In this document: positions 55,701 through 64,000 of the stretch, in pieces
Layout of the letters: the number at the start of each line of letters is the position of its first letter
Numbering within the stretch: position 1 is the first letter of the stretch
DNA from: Tilletiopsis washingtonensis
Taxonomy: Eukaryota; Basidiomycota; Exobasidiomycetes; Entylomatales
DNA length: 64,000 nt
Assembly: GCF_003144115.1 (NCBI RefSeq)
Contig: NW_020312003.1
Coordinates: forward strand, 840,610-904,609
Direction of reading: 5' to 3'
Position numbers and translations under genes: made by a program
Notes under the pieces: generated by a model
Seen by the model: the letters and a program-made list of their open reading frames with translations, nothing else
Databases searched by the model: none
Told to the model about the DNA's origin: nothing

Positions 55701-58700
55701 ACCGTCTCGCGTCTCGAGGCCATCGCAAGCGGACCGCGCGAGCATGGCTTGCGGCCGAGTACATTAGCAGGTGAGTCCGGTGCCATACATCTCGGGCGAC
55801 GAGCTGGGAGGATTAGCAAACGCAGTGGCAATGTCTTAGGCCGTCCGGTCCATGACGATCACGCAAACAAAATGTCTTCAACCTAATGACCTTCTCGTCC
55901 GCCCTATCGCGCCCGCCGTTCGCCGTATCAGCACTGACACGCGTCCTCCCGCACAAAGACACAGACAGCTTTGCCAGCGCTGCGACCACCGCTGAGCTGC
56001 GCGCGCGGCTACGACAGGCCGAGCGGCCTCTGGCGTCGACGGCACATCGCGCTCTTCAAGCTTCCGTGCGGCATCTCCTTTCCAAGGGATGCACGGGCGC
56101 GCTGCAACTGATGCGCGAGCTCGACCCGCTACGCGAGCAAGGCGCTCTCGATGACGAGATCCGCCTGCATCTGCCATCGGAAGCGACTCTCTACGGTCTC
56201 GAGTCTGCTGTCCACGACGATTCGACGGACGCCAGCGAAGCACACATCTGTGCGGCAATCGCCGTGTCGCGCTTGCAGACGTGGCCCGCCGAGTGGGTGC
56301 TCGCGCAGCTGGCCGCCGCCCTGGGTCAAGCACCCTCTGCACGCCTCGTCCGAGAGGTCTTTGGCAGCCGCGCTCTGCTAGACCACCTGTCGACGGCACA
56401 AGCGGACTTCGTCGCGGCCTTGGCAGACCTCCTGTCACTGTCTGACGCGACGGACCCGGCGCAGCGCGGTCATGCGCTTCCTCTCGCCGAGCGCGCCCTC
56501 GATCTGCTCGCGGACAGTTCTGCATTCGAAGTCGTCCTTCCGGCGTTCCAAGCACTTGTGCCGCTGCTCCACGCCGACACGCGGCGCCGTGTCACCGCTG
56601 CAATGGTCGAGGTGTTGCGTCAGCGAGACGTGTCCACCAAGCCAGCAGTCGTGCAGGGCGTTGTGCGCAATCTGCTCGCGCTGCTCGAGAGCGACTCATC
56701 CTTGGCTCTTGCTCTCGATGGAGCCATCGAGGCGCTGCTTGGGCTCGTCGCGGCAGCGCCCATCGCGGCCGCAGACAATGCGCTGTCGCACATCTTTGCA
56801 GTGCTGTACCGCACGCTTGAATCTTCGACGGTGCCAGGTCTCGACGGCTCTCGGCGATCCACGAGGCAGTCGGAGCCCAGGACGACTGTCCAGCTTCCGG
56901 CGTTCGCCGTGCCCGTTCGCGCCATTCTCCAGCGCAGTGGACCGATCGTAGACGCCACTCTGGCTCTGTTGCTCTATCGATGCCCACCGGCCGTGGCGCA
57001 GCTGCTCGAAGAGCTGTCGAGAGAGGCCGACTCGGTGCCGGCGCTCGCAAACCTCGCGCGCGCGTTCCCCAGATCCGTTCTGGCCGCGCTCGACCTGTGC
57101 GAGCCTGGCACGGTGCCCGCACCGCTCGTCGAGACTGCGTTGGCAACGCTCGCAGCGCTTGCGTTCGACGCCGAATCTTCAATCGCGGTCCCGTCGTCCG
57201 CCTCGCTTGCGCTTCTCCGGCGGCAGCTTTCGCCGAACAACAGTGCGCTTGCGCTGTCGAAGGCCCTCTCTGCCGCGATGCCCGGCAAGGCTTCGCTCGC
57301 ATTCCAGCCCGCCGTGTTCAAAATCGCTGTCAGCCTGATCGGCGACGAAGCAAGCGAGGTTCGTACTCTGACGCAGCAGCTCATCGACCAAGGCCTGCTG
57401 TGGCTGGTCCGTCGCTTTGCCGAAGATGCGGAGGACTCTGCTGCTCTCATCGACGCCGTCGGAAGCTTCTCGGAGCTCGTCATCAGCGCCGGGCAAATTG
57501 GTGTGCTCCCCAAGCCTCACCTTGCCGAGCCTGTCGTCGAGGCAGCGATCAAGAACCGATTGGCATGCGCGCCGCAGATGCAGCTCGTTGCGGCGCTGGC
57601 TCGCTTTACGCCGTTCAAGACCGCTGTGCGCTCGGCGCAGATCAGCTCGGTCCTGGCGCATCCGCTGTTCCGCACCACGACGCAGCCAGGCGAGGCGGAG
57701 TCCGACGCGCCGCGGGAGGCTGTCGTCAGCAAGCTCTACCACAGCATTGCGAGTGATGCGGCCGCGCTCAGCCGGCCTGCCACCATCGCTGCACTGCTGC
57801 GCATCTACGGCGCCACGCTGAGCACTGCCGACCGCCGCCTCCTCGAGGTTTTTGGCTGGTTCGAGAAGCAGGAGCGTGCGTCTCTGCTCTCGCTTGCCAC
57901 GCAGTGGGTGCCGCCGGCGGTTGCGAGCGCGTCCGGTGCGGGCTCGCCGAGCAGCTCTGCCTTCGATGCCGTCTTGGCCCTCGAGCCTGCGCGCGCCTTT
58001 GCTACGTGCGCAGCGTATCCCCGCGCTCGTTGCGTACAGCACAAGTCGGCCGGCATGGCCAAGCAGTCCAGTACCGCCGCGAGCGCCGTCTACGATCCGA
58101 TCTGGGTCATGGCACTCGTTGCCGCGATGCTGCTGCAGAAGCAGCCGCTCACGGGCCTACAGTGGCTGGCAGTGCTGCGAACGAACGCCCTGGGCGTCAT
58201 CGTCTGCACACTGAGCTCGAGATCCCGCGACGTGCGCGCTGAGGCGCGAGCCATCCTGGCCCGCGCCCACGCGAGTGTCTCGCGCGCAAACTTCCAGGAG
58301 CGCGAGCATCTTGTGCTGGCGCTGGACGCCCTGCGCGACGCTATGCCCGTGCAGGACACCACGCCGCTGCCGCTCACGACGACACTATTCGTTGCGCATG
58401 TGCTGCGCTCGCTCTCGGCGCCCTCGTCGTTTACGTATCCGATCTTCAGCCGTTTCCTCCTGCAGCGCGCTGAGCTCGACCTCGGCGACGTGCCGCTGCT
58501 CTACAACATGCTGCTCTCCAGCTCGGACGAGGAGCACCGGCAAGAGCGCGTGTGGATGCTGCGCTTCCTGCGCGACTGCCTGCGCGCCGGCGGGCGGGCC
58601 GAGTGGCGCGTGTTCAAGCGCCGCCACGTCTGGGAGCTCCTGGCCAGCCTGTACACTGCGACGGCGCCTGGCACTGGTGCGCCGACTGACCGCGCCGTGC

Positions 58701-59377
58701 GCTCCGTCATCGAGGAGATCTTCCTCGCCGCCGCGAGCCTGCCGACCGTTGCGTTTGAGCTGCTTCAGAGGCGCGCGCTCATCTCGTGGGTCGCGCAGCA
58801 AGTCTCGATCGAGCGGGCCGCTTCGGGCGCACGGCGCTTCTGGGTCACGCTTCTCGACACTGCAACGTCTGCCGTCGATCTCGAGCGTCTCGACCGCGGC
58901 ACGAGCGGAGCGTGGGCAAGCGCTCTGCTTGATGCTCTTGCCGGCTGCACGCGTCTGCCAGCGGGATCCGAGGCTGCAGCGTTGGACGACGCGCGCACGC
59001 TGCGCGCCACGGCCAATGCGCTACGCAACCTGCTCTGCCAGCAGCGCCGGAGCGCTCGCACTCTCGCCCAGGCCGGGCTGCGCCTGCCGCTCGTCGTCGA
59101 GCTGCTGAGCACGGTGCTGGCACGACTGTGTGCCGCTCCGCCGGCAGACTCGCTGCACACGCCCGCGGAGCAAGATGATAAGGACGCCGGAGTGCACGCC
59201 GCGTACGAAGCGGTGCTGGCACTCTACGAGCTTGCTCCAGTTCAGGCGCACCATGAGCGCTCACAGTTGCGCGCTCTCTTCAGCGCGGCTGCGCGCGCCG
59301 AGGTCGCTCACGGAGGCGAGGAGGCGCGACACCTTTGGCTGGAGGCGAGCCGCACTGCCCTCACTCCGAGCTTGTGA
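52742..59377 (+). CDS. URB1: Nucleolar pre-60S factor Urb1/Npa1
   Basis: Three exons, 52742-53464, 53517-55770 and 55932-59377, encode about 2140 aa, in the range of fungal Urb1. The conserved N-terminal part includes KQSLLGLGRDFLPAAMKGL, DPPQIVLHVLQSLHEGLLS and RARVVGFFNEWTCKEIVALY. The conserved C-terminal part includes FTYPIFSRFLLQRAELDLGD, VPLLYNMLLSSSDEEHRQER and WMLRFLRDCLRAGGRAEW. The bulk is alpha-helical repeats. Urb1 acts in the nucleolus in the earliest pre-60S particles and is needed for 25S and 5.8S rRNA formation. The second intron (161 nt) is the least certain junction: the TATCAG acceptor at 55931 restores the frame, whereas nearer acceptors lead to stops. The gene stops 20 bp from the convergent dioxygenase gene. 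Confidence 0.92.
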
Positions 59378-59397
59378 ATGCATACTATCCGCATTGG

Positions 59398-61131
59398 TCA
59401 TGGCTTTGCGCCCTTGTTGAGTGTCCTGTACGTGCTCCAGACGGCGTCGCCGTCGATGTAGCATCCTAAAGCGAGGTCAGTGCGACGCTCCTGCGTAAAG
59501 GCAGACGCGGCTCACCCTTCAGCCAGCGCTTCACATCGTCCCCGCTCTCTGCCTGCTCGTCCCACTCGAAGCCGCGCCGCGAGTGCAGCACGCGCCGGTT
59601 GTCGAAGATGACGCACTCGCCCTCGCTGAGCGTGCGCTCGTAGCGGAACTGCTCCTCGAGCGTCAGATCGGCGAAGATGCGCAGCGCGTCGTAGAAAGCG
59701 AGGCGCTCGGCCGTGCTGGGCTGGCCAGAGGCGGGGTGCAGCGGCATGGGCGACTGGAAGGGCGGCGAGTAGTTGACGGCTGTCAGGCGCGGCATGCCGG
59801 AAGCGAACGGCCGGCCGCCGTGGCCCTCGTTTTCAGCCGCCACCTCGAACGTCGGGTGCGTGTAGCGGTAGTGGAAGCCGTCGTTTTGGTAGTGGAAGCC
59901 GACCGGAACCTGGTACGCGTGTCGGCGCGGAGTGTCGCGCGCGGAGGAGCCGACTCACCTTGGCCAGCAGATTCCACGCCTCGCGATGGTGCTCCCACAT
60001 GTGCTCGGCGACCTTGAAGCTGTCGACGAAGATGCTGCTGCCGCCGCGCACGCGGTTGCGCAGCGAGTGCAGGAACTGGAAGCGCGGCGGGTTCTGGAAG
60101 TAGCACAGGTCCATGTGCAGGCCGAGGTCGACGTTGGTGTAGGCGATGTTGCGCGAGGCAGAGCCGAGCGAGCGCACGTTCCACAGCGGCCCGTAGAAGG
60201 TGTTGCGGATCTCGCCGAGCTGGTGGGGTGTCAGGGGTGATCACAGGCAGAGACGCTTGCTACGTACCTTTGCAGCCAGGTCCGCAAGACGTGCCCTCTT
60301 TGGCCCTTCGTTGTCTGTCACGTCTGTTGGCAGCCCTGCAACAAAGACGAGCCCGTCGCGCACGAGAGCCCGTGACAGCGCTGCGGACGCCGCTCGCTCG
60401 TCGCCCTCGCCCAGCAGCGCACCCCACGCAACGCGCGCCGGCCGCGCGTGTGCGGCGTCGACGTCGAGCGACTCGGGCTGCTCGTCTGCCGAGGATGGCG
60501 GCGGACGCGGCGCGGGAAATGCTGCCACATCGGATGCTCCCCACGGCGTCGGCACGCCGCCGATGTCGTGGTGCAGCGCCTCGTAGCGCTCCGGCAGCGC
60601 GTGCGAGAGCAGCAGCGAGAGCGGCAGGCGCGAGCGGTGCGGCGTCGACGGCGGCTCGGCAACGGTGCCAAACGCCGCCGAGAAGGCGTTGGTGACGTGC
60701 GCCTTGGGCGCAAAGTGCAGCGTCAGGACCCAGTCCTCGGGCGCGCAGCCGTCGCTGCTCGGCTCGAGGGTGGGCGGGTGGTCGCTGAACGAGGGTGAGG
60801 GGTGTGCCTGTGCGCCGACGACCGTCCGCACTCACGGGTCCAGCAGGCTCTCGCCGTCATGCGGCACGCGGATGTCGCTCGTGTGGAACATCTTCTGCTG
60901 CGTGCTCTCCTGCACGCTCTCGCGCTCGCGGCAGGCATCGCGCAGCCAGACGTGGTCGAAGGGAAAGGCGCGCTCGAGGCCGAGCGCCGGCGCGACGAGG
61001 CCGATGGCCGACGGCAGTGCGACGATGCGCACGTCCTGCGGGCCCTCGAGCTGCGAGAAGCAGCGCACGGCGGTGTGTGCGCGCGGCAGGCCCCGTGCCA
61101 GCGGCCGCAGGTGGCGGTACACGGCGCGCAT
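59398..61131 (-). CDS. Gamma-butyrobetaine/trimethyllysine-type dioxygenase
   Basis: Five minus-strand exons, 61131-60836, 60784-60268, 60219-59959, 59909-59516 and 59465-59398, encode 511 aa. The first 30 residues (Arg/His/Leu-rich, ending Arg-Cys-Phe-Ser) look like a mitochondrial presequence. An N-terminal GBBH-type domain has FDHVWLRDACR and STQQKMFHTSD. The catalytic domain carries the iron-binding HMD in NVDLGLHMDLCYFQ, followed by RVRGGSSIFVDSF, and near the end EGECVIFDNRRVLHSRRGFE, which supplies the distal His and the 2-oxoglutarate Arg. The C-terminus GCYIDGDAVWSTYRTL is typical. It should be an Fe(II)/2-oxoglutarate hydroxylase of carnitine biosynthesis; whether it acts on trimethyllysine or butyrobetaine cannot be read off. 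It borders island 3. Confidence 0.9.
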
Positions 61132-61770
61132 TGTAGAGCCAGGATGGTGGTAGGAAGCGTGGGCGGCGCGACGCGCACTCGGCAACAAGGTTGCCGGCGG
61201 CATGGCCCGAGCGGCGAGGCTCGGGAGTCGGACCAAGCAGGTTGAAAGTTGCCTGTACCAGGGCAAAGACAAATGACCTGTCACAAGACTTGTGTGACCC
61301 AACAATGCAGCACTGCCATTGGAGAGAGCTATGTCCAGAAAGCAGCCTCCTGCACAGCAGACAGGCAAACTGGCAGCAAGCAGACCAACACATGTAGTAG
61401 GAAGCAGTGCAGAAGGCAGCAGCGCAGCCGGCTGCCATGCCAGGCACCAGGGATGAGTTTGGCAGCACCTGCTAGTAAAGCAGATCTAACCTGTAACAGG
61501 GAACAAGATGAGGAGACCACATTCAAGCACAGTCTTGCATTCTAAGGGATGTGTGCGCCACTTCTTGAAGTCTTGCTGCAAGCCCAGAAGAAGAAGGGGC
61601 CACTTGGAGACAGTGCAACAGCAATGTAGCAAGGTGCTTCTGCAGCTTGGTGTTGCCAATGAGCACAATCACTTGCTGGCGCTTGACCTGACCAGCAAGT
61701 CAAAGCAGACAGACGCGCAAGCCATGACAGAAAAAGCAATGGACCTGCAGCAGATCTCTTCCAGGCCAAG

Positions 61771-62397
61771 TCAGCGCCACAACAAGGACAATATCAATGA
61801 CAAGCCTTTGAAGCCTTCAAACACTTTCTCTCCTGCAGAGATAATGAGCTTGAAACTGCTGCTGCTGCAGGTGGGAAATGCAAGGTCAGGATGGACAATG
61901 TAGAACTTGTTTGCAGTGCTTGCGCCAAACAAGCTGCCCTTTGTGGCATTGATGCAGCAGGGCAGCGTCATCAAGTCTGCAGCAAGTTGCTCCAAGATGT
62001 TGACTACCACATGGAGTCAAATGCAATGGCCAAGGGGATAAGCTGAGGGTCTCCTTGGCATTGCTGGAGGGCAGAATGCCTGGGCATTGCTAGATGTGTA
62101 GAATGCCTTAATGGTGCATGTGCATGCAGTCTTAGCTGTTGCAAGCAACAAAGTTGAGCACAGTGTTTGCAGAGCTGCTAGAGAGGGGGACAGAAACAAT
62201 GACGCACCAGCAAGCACTGCGCTGCGCTGTGCCTTGAGCATCTTGACATGCTCAACAGCAAAGCTCTTGCTGGCTGCCTGCACGCTGTGGCCCTTCTTGC
62301 GCCAGGTGTTGAGCAGCTCACATGTAGTAGCTCTGATATGTTGGGTCAGGTAAGACATGGCGCCTCTACATATGGAAAGGTCCAGGCCCTTAAGCAC
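61771..62397 (-). pseudogene. Minus-strand coding relic with one TGA
   Basis: Read on the minus strand, one frame runs for about 209 codons from about 62397 to 61771, with a single TGA at 62017-62019. The content is protein-like on both sides: Trp-Arg-Lys-Lys-Gly-His-Ser-Val-Gln before the stop, and Asn-Ile-Leu-Glu-Gln-Leu-Ala-Ala-Asp and Phe-Tyr-Ile-Val-His-Pro after it. The TGA is one C-to-T change from CGA. No domain is recognised. Confidence 0.3.
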
Positions 62398-62990
62398 TTC
62401 TCATCTCACAAACAAAGAACTTACAATGGTGTTCACATGCGTCATCATGGCACAGAAGATGCCGTGACACCCATCAGTGGCAGCAGCTTCTCTACAGCTG
62501 CAGCTGCTGCTGGCAGGCGCAGCTCTAGTCCTGCCAATGGCGCCAAGAACCACAAGGGCTGGCATGATGGGGCTGGGCGGGCCAGCACCATTGCACAGGG
62601 CCTGAAGAGTGCCTGCTTCACTGCAAGCAACCTGGAGCAGGAGGGGCGCACATTACTGTCCAATGACTGGGCTTGCAAGCCGTGTGCAAATCCAGGTGCA
62701 ACAAAGAAGAACAATTTGGTCATCCCATCTAACCAGTCTGACAATAGCAAATTTGCCTGCTTTGACAAGGCGCTGCGCTCTTCTTTGTCTGGCCTCACAC
62801 TTGCCCAAGTGAATGCCTTTTTCCCCTTCCTCCCTGTGCTTATCTTCTTGGCAGCCAAGGTTGCCTGCTTTGACAGTGCCCTGCCCCCTTGTGCAGGTCA
62901 CAACAAGGCACATTTGCTGTCCATCTTTGACGCTCAGTGCGCAAAGTCTGCTGGGCAAGGGCATCAATGGTGTTGAAGAGGAGGACAATG
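62350..62990 (+). pseudogene. Coding-like exon near the telomere
   Basis: A + strand frame from about 62350 to 62809 has balanced, basic composition (Lys-His-Phe-Ser-Ser-His-Lys-Gln-Arg, a run of Ala, then Trp-Ala-Cys-Lys-Pro-Cys-Ala-Asn). It reaches a GTGAAT donor at about 62810. A TTGGCAG acceptor follows at about 62856, then an acidic stretch with Glu-Glu-Glu-Asp-Asn-Glu to a stop near 63049. It could be the 3' part of a spliced accessory gene. The start and family are unknown. Confidence 0.25.
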
Positions 62991-63905
62991 AAGTGTCTTC
63001 AATGCCTTCCACATCTGCCTTGGTGACAACAACAACAATGAGTGCCTGACACCATGCTACATTGCAAACTCCTCCTTGAATGCCTCACACACCACAGCAT
63101 TGGCACAGCAGATCAGCAGGCGCCTTGCTGCCTATCTGCATCTGCTGCATCCAGAGCTGATGGAAGCGCAGCACCTGGCCTTGCTTACCCATTGCAGCAG
63201 CAATGGCTAGTGGTGCACATTTGGGCTGGCTCTGAAGCTGCACCTGTACAACTCCCTCAAAAGCATTGCCAGTGACAAGCATGAGGACAACAAGACAATG
63301 CTGATATACAGGACAATGTCTGTGCACCTGGGCAGCCTTGCAACTGCCCACAAGCACCATGTGCAGCAGCCTTTCATGCTGCGCAAGGAACTTGGTTTGT
63401 GCCTGCACCAAGAAACATGCAGTCTGGGCAAGAAGCCTATGGGCTGCAAAAAACTAAATGCCTTCCTTCCTGTGCAAGGCTAACCTCTCTCATGTGCTCT
63501 CTGCAGTTGCCAAGAAGAGCAACAAGGAAGCTACCTTCTAAGCAATGCTGTGAGGTCTCCCTTCCATAGGTGCCACATGGCAATGGCAGCCAATGGGCAT
63601 GCGCAGCGCGCCAAGGACAAGCTTGACTCTGCTTGATGTGTCCAGCAGAGCTGTAAAGTTACACTATCCCCTCAAAGGGCCCTGCACGGCATGACAACCG
63701 TGCATCCTGGCTTCCTCTTCTGTAGCGCCCAAAGATATGTGCAACGCTCCAGTGCGCAACTGCGTCCAAAGCCAGCCTTGGCGCCGCTGTGCTTGAGGTA
63801 GTCCTCCGTTGTGGCAATGGCACCATTGTCTCCTGTATTGCCTGGCGCCATCTGCAGCAATGGATGCATTGGGAAAGAAGTCTCCTTGGTCTTCTGCTGC
63901 CGCAC

Positions 63906-64000
63906 TTAGGGTTAGGGTTAGGGTTAGGGTTAGGGTTAGGGTTAGGGTTAGGGTTAGGGTTAGGGTTAGGGTTAGGGTTAGGGTTAGGGTTAGGGTTAGG
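63906..64000 (+). repeat. Telomere, (TTAGGG)n
   Basis: Ninety-five bases of perfect TTAGGG repeats, nearly sixteen units, run to the end of the window with the G-rich strand pointing 5' to 3' outward. This marks the true right end of a chromosome. The hexamer is the common telomere repeat of basidiomycetes and many other fungi. No degenerate repeats precede it. Confidence 0.98.

Larger units (their letters stand above)
61132..63905. other. Subtelomeric gene-poor island 3
   Basis: About 2.8 kb between the last gene and the telomere, again lower in GC and TG/CA-rich. It contains overlapping coding-like stretches on opposite strands (61771-62397 minus and 62350-62990 plus). No telomere-linked helicase, subtelomeric tandem repeat or intact gene is visible. 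From 63050 to 63905 I see only short frames. Confidence 0.55.

Noticed and set aside
55771-55886. Reading straight through URB1 exon 2 to the TAA at 55884-55886 as the gene's end
   Set aside because: A consensus GTGAGT donor occurs at 55771, and the conserved Urb1 C-terminal half lies downstream in another frame. An acceptor at 55931 restores the frame, so the stop is intronic.

Overview
The window is the right-hand end of a nuclear chromosome of a fungus. It finishes in an uninterrupted (TTAGGG)n telomere. The genes are GC-rich and interrupted by many very short introns, mostly 48-57 nt, with GTGAGT or GTGCGT donors, a CTGAC branch site and a CAG or TAG acceptor. This is the pattern of compact basidiomycete genomes. 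Ustilaginomycotina (smut-like yeasts) is my best guess, from style only. All gene models below were built by hand from reading-frame continuity across GT-AG introns; every exon chain closes in frame.

Layout. 1-678 is GC-rich DNA with no gene I can call. 679-14221 is a 13.5-kb gene-poor island bounded by inverted 247-bp copies of a sequence that carries an intron-containing tRNA-Ser(GCT). 14750-25845 is a tight GC-rich gene block: a DEAD-box helicase of the MSS116 kind, a mitochondrial Sel1-repeat protein, RCF2/HIG1-domain protein, Mago nashi, CFIm25 (NUDT21), and a mitochondrial protein with LETM1-like features. 25846-34656 is a second gene-poor island. 34657-61131 is the second gene block: TSR3, a 5-oxoprolinase that ends after its first half, a large multipass membrane protein, PET117, the tRNA ligase TRL1, a long disordered protein with a helical N-terminus, URB1/Npa1, and a gamma-butyrobetaine/trimethyllysine-type dioxygenase. 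61132-63905 is a subtelomeric gene-poor island, and 63906-64000 is the telomere.

Functionally the two blocks are ordinary housekeeping: RNA maturation (helicase, Mago, CFIm25, TSR3, TRL1, URB1) and mitochondrial biogenesis or metabolism (Sel1 protein, RCF2, LETM1-like, PET117, dioxygenase). I see no operon-like logic or secondary-metabolite cluster. The three islands have visibly lower GC and are rich in TG/CA. They carry coding-like stretches on both strands that are broken by in-frame TAG or TGA and by frameshifts, which suggests decayed mobile-element or accessory genes.

The most interesting features are the tRNA-bearing inverted repeats around island 1, the 5-oxoprolinase truncated at its domain boundary next to a perfect 123-bp tandem duplication of its neighbour's 3' end, a possible CTG-initiated mitochondrial form of the helicase, and the decayed gene content of the islands.
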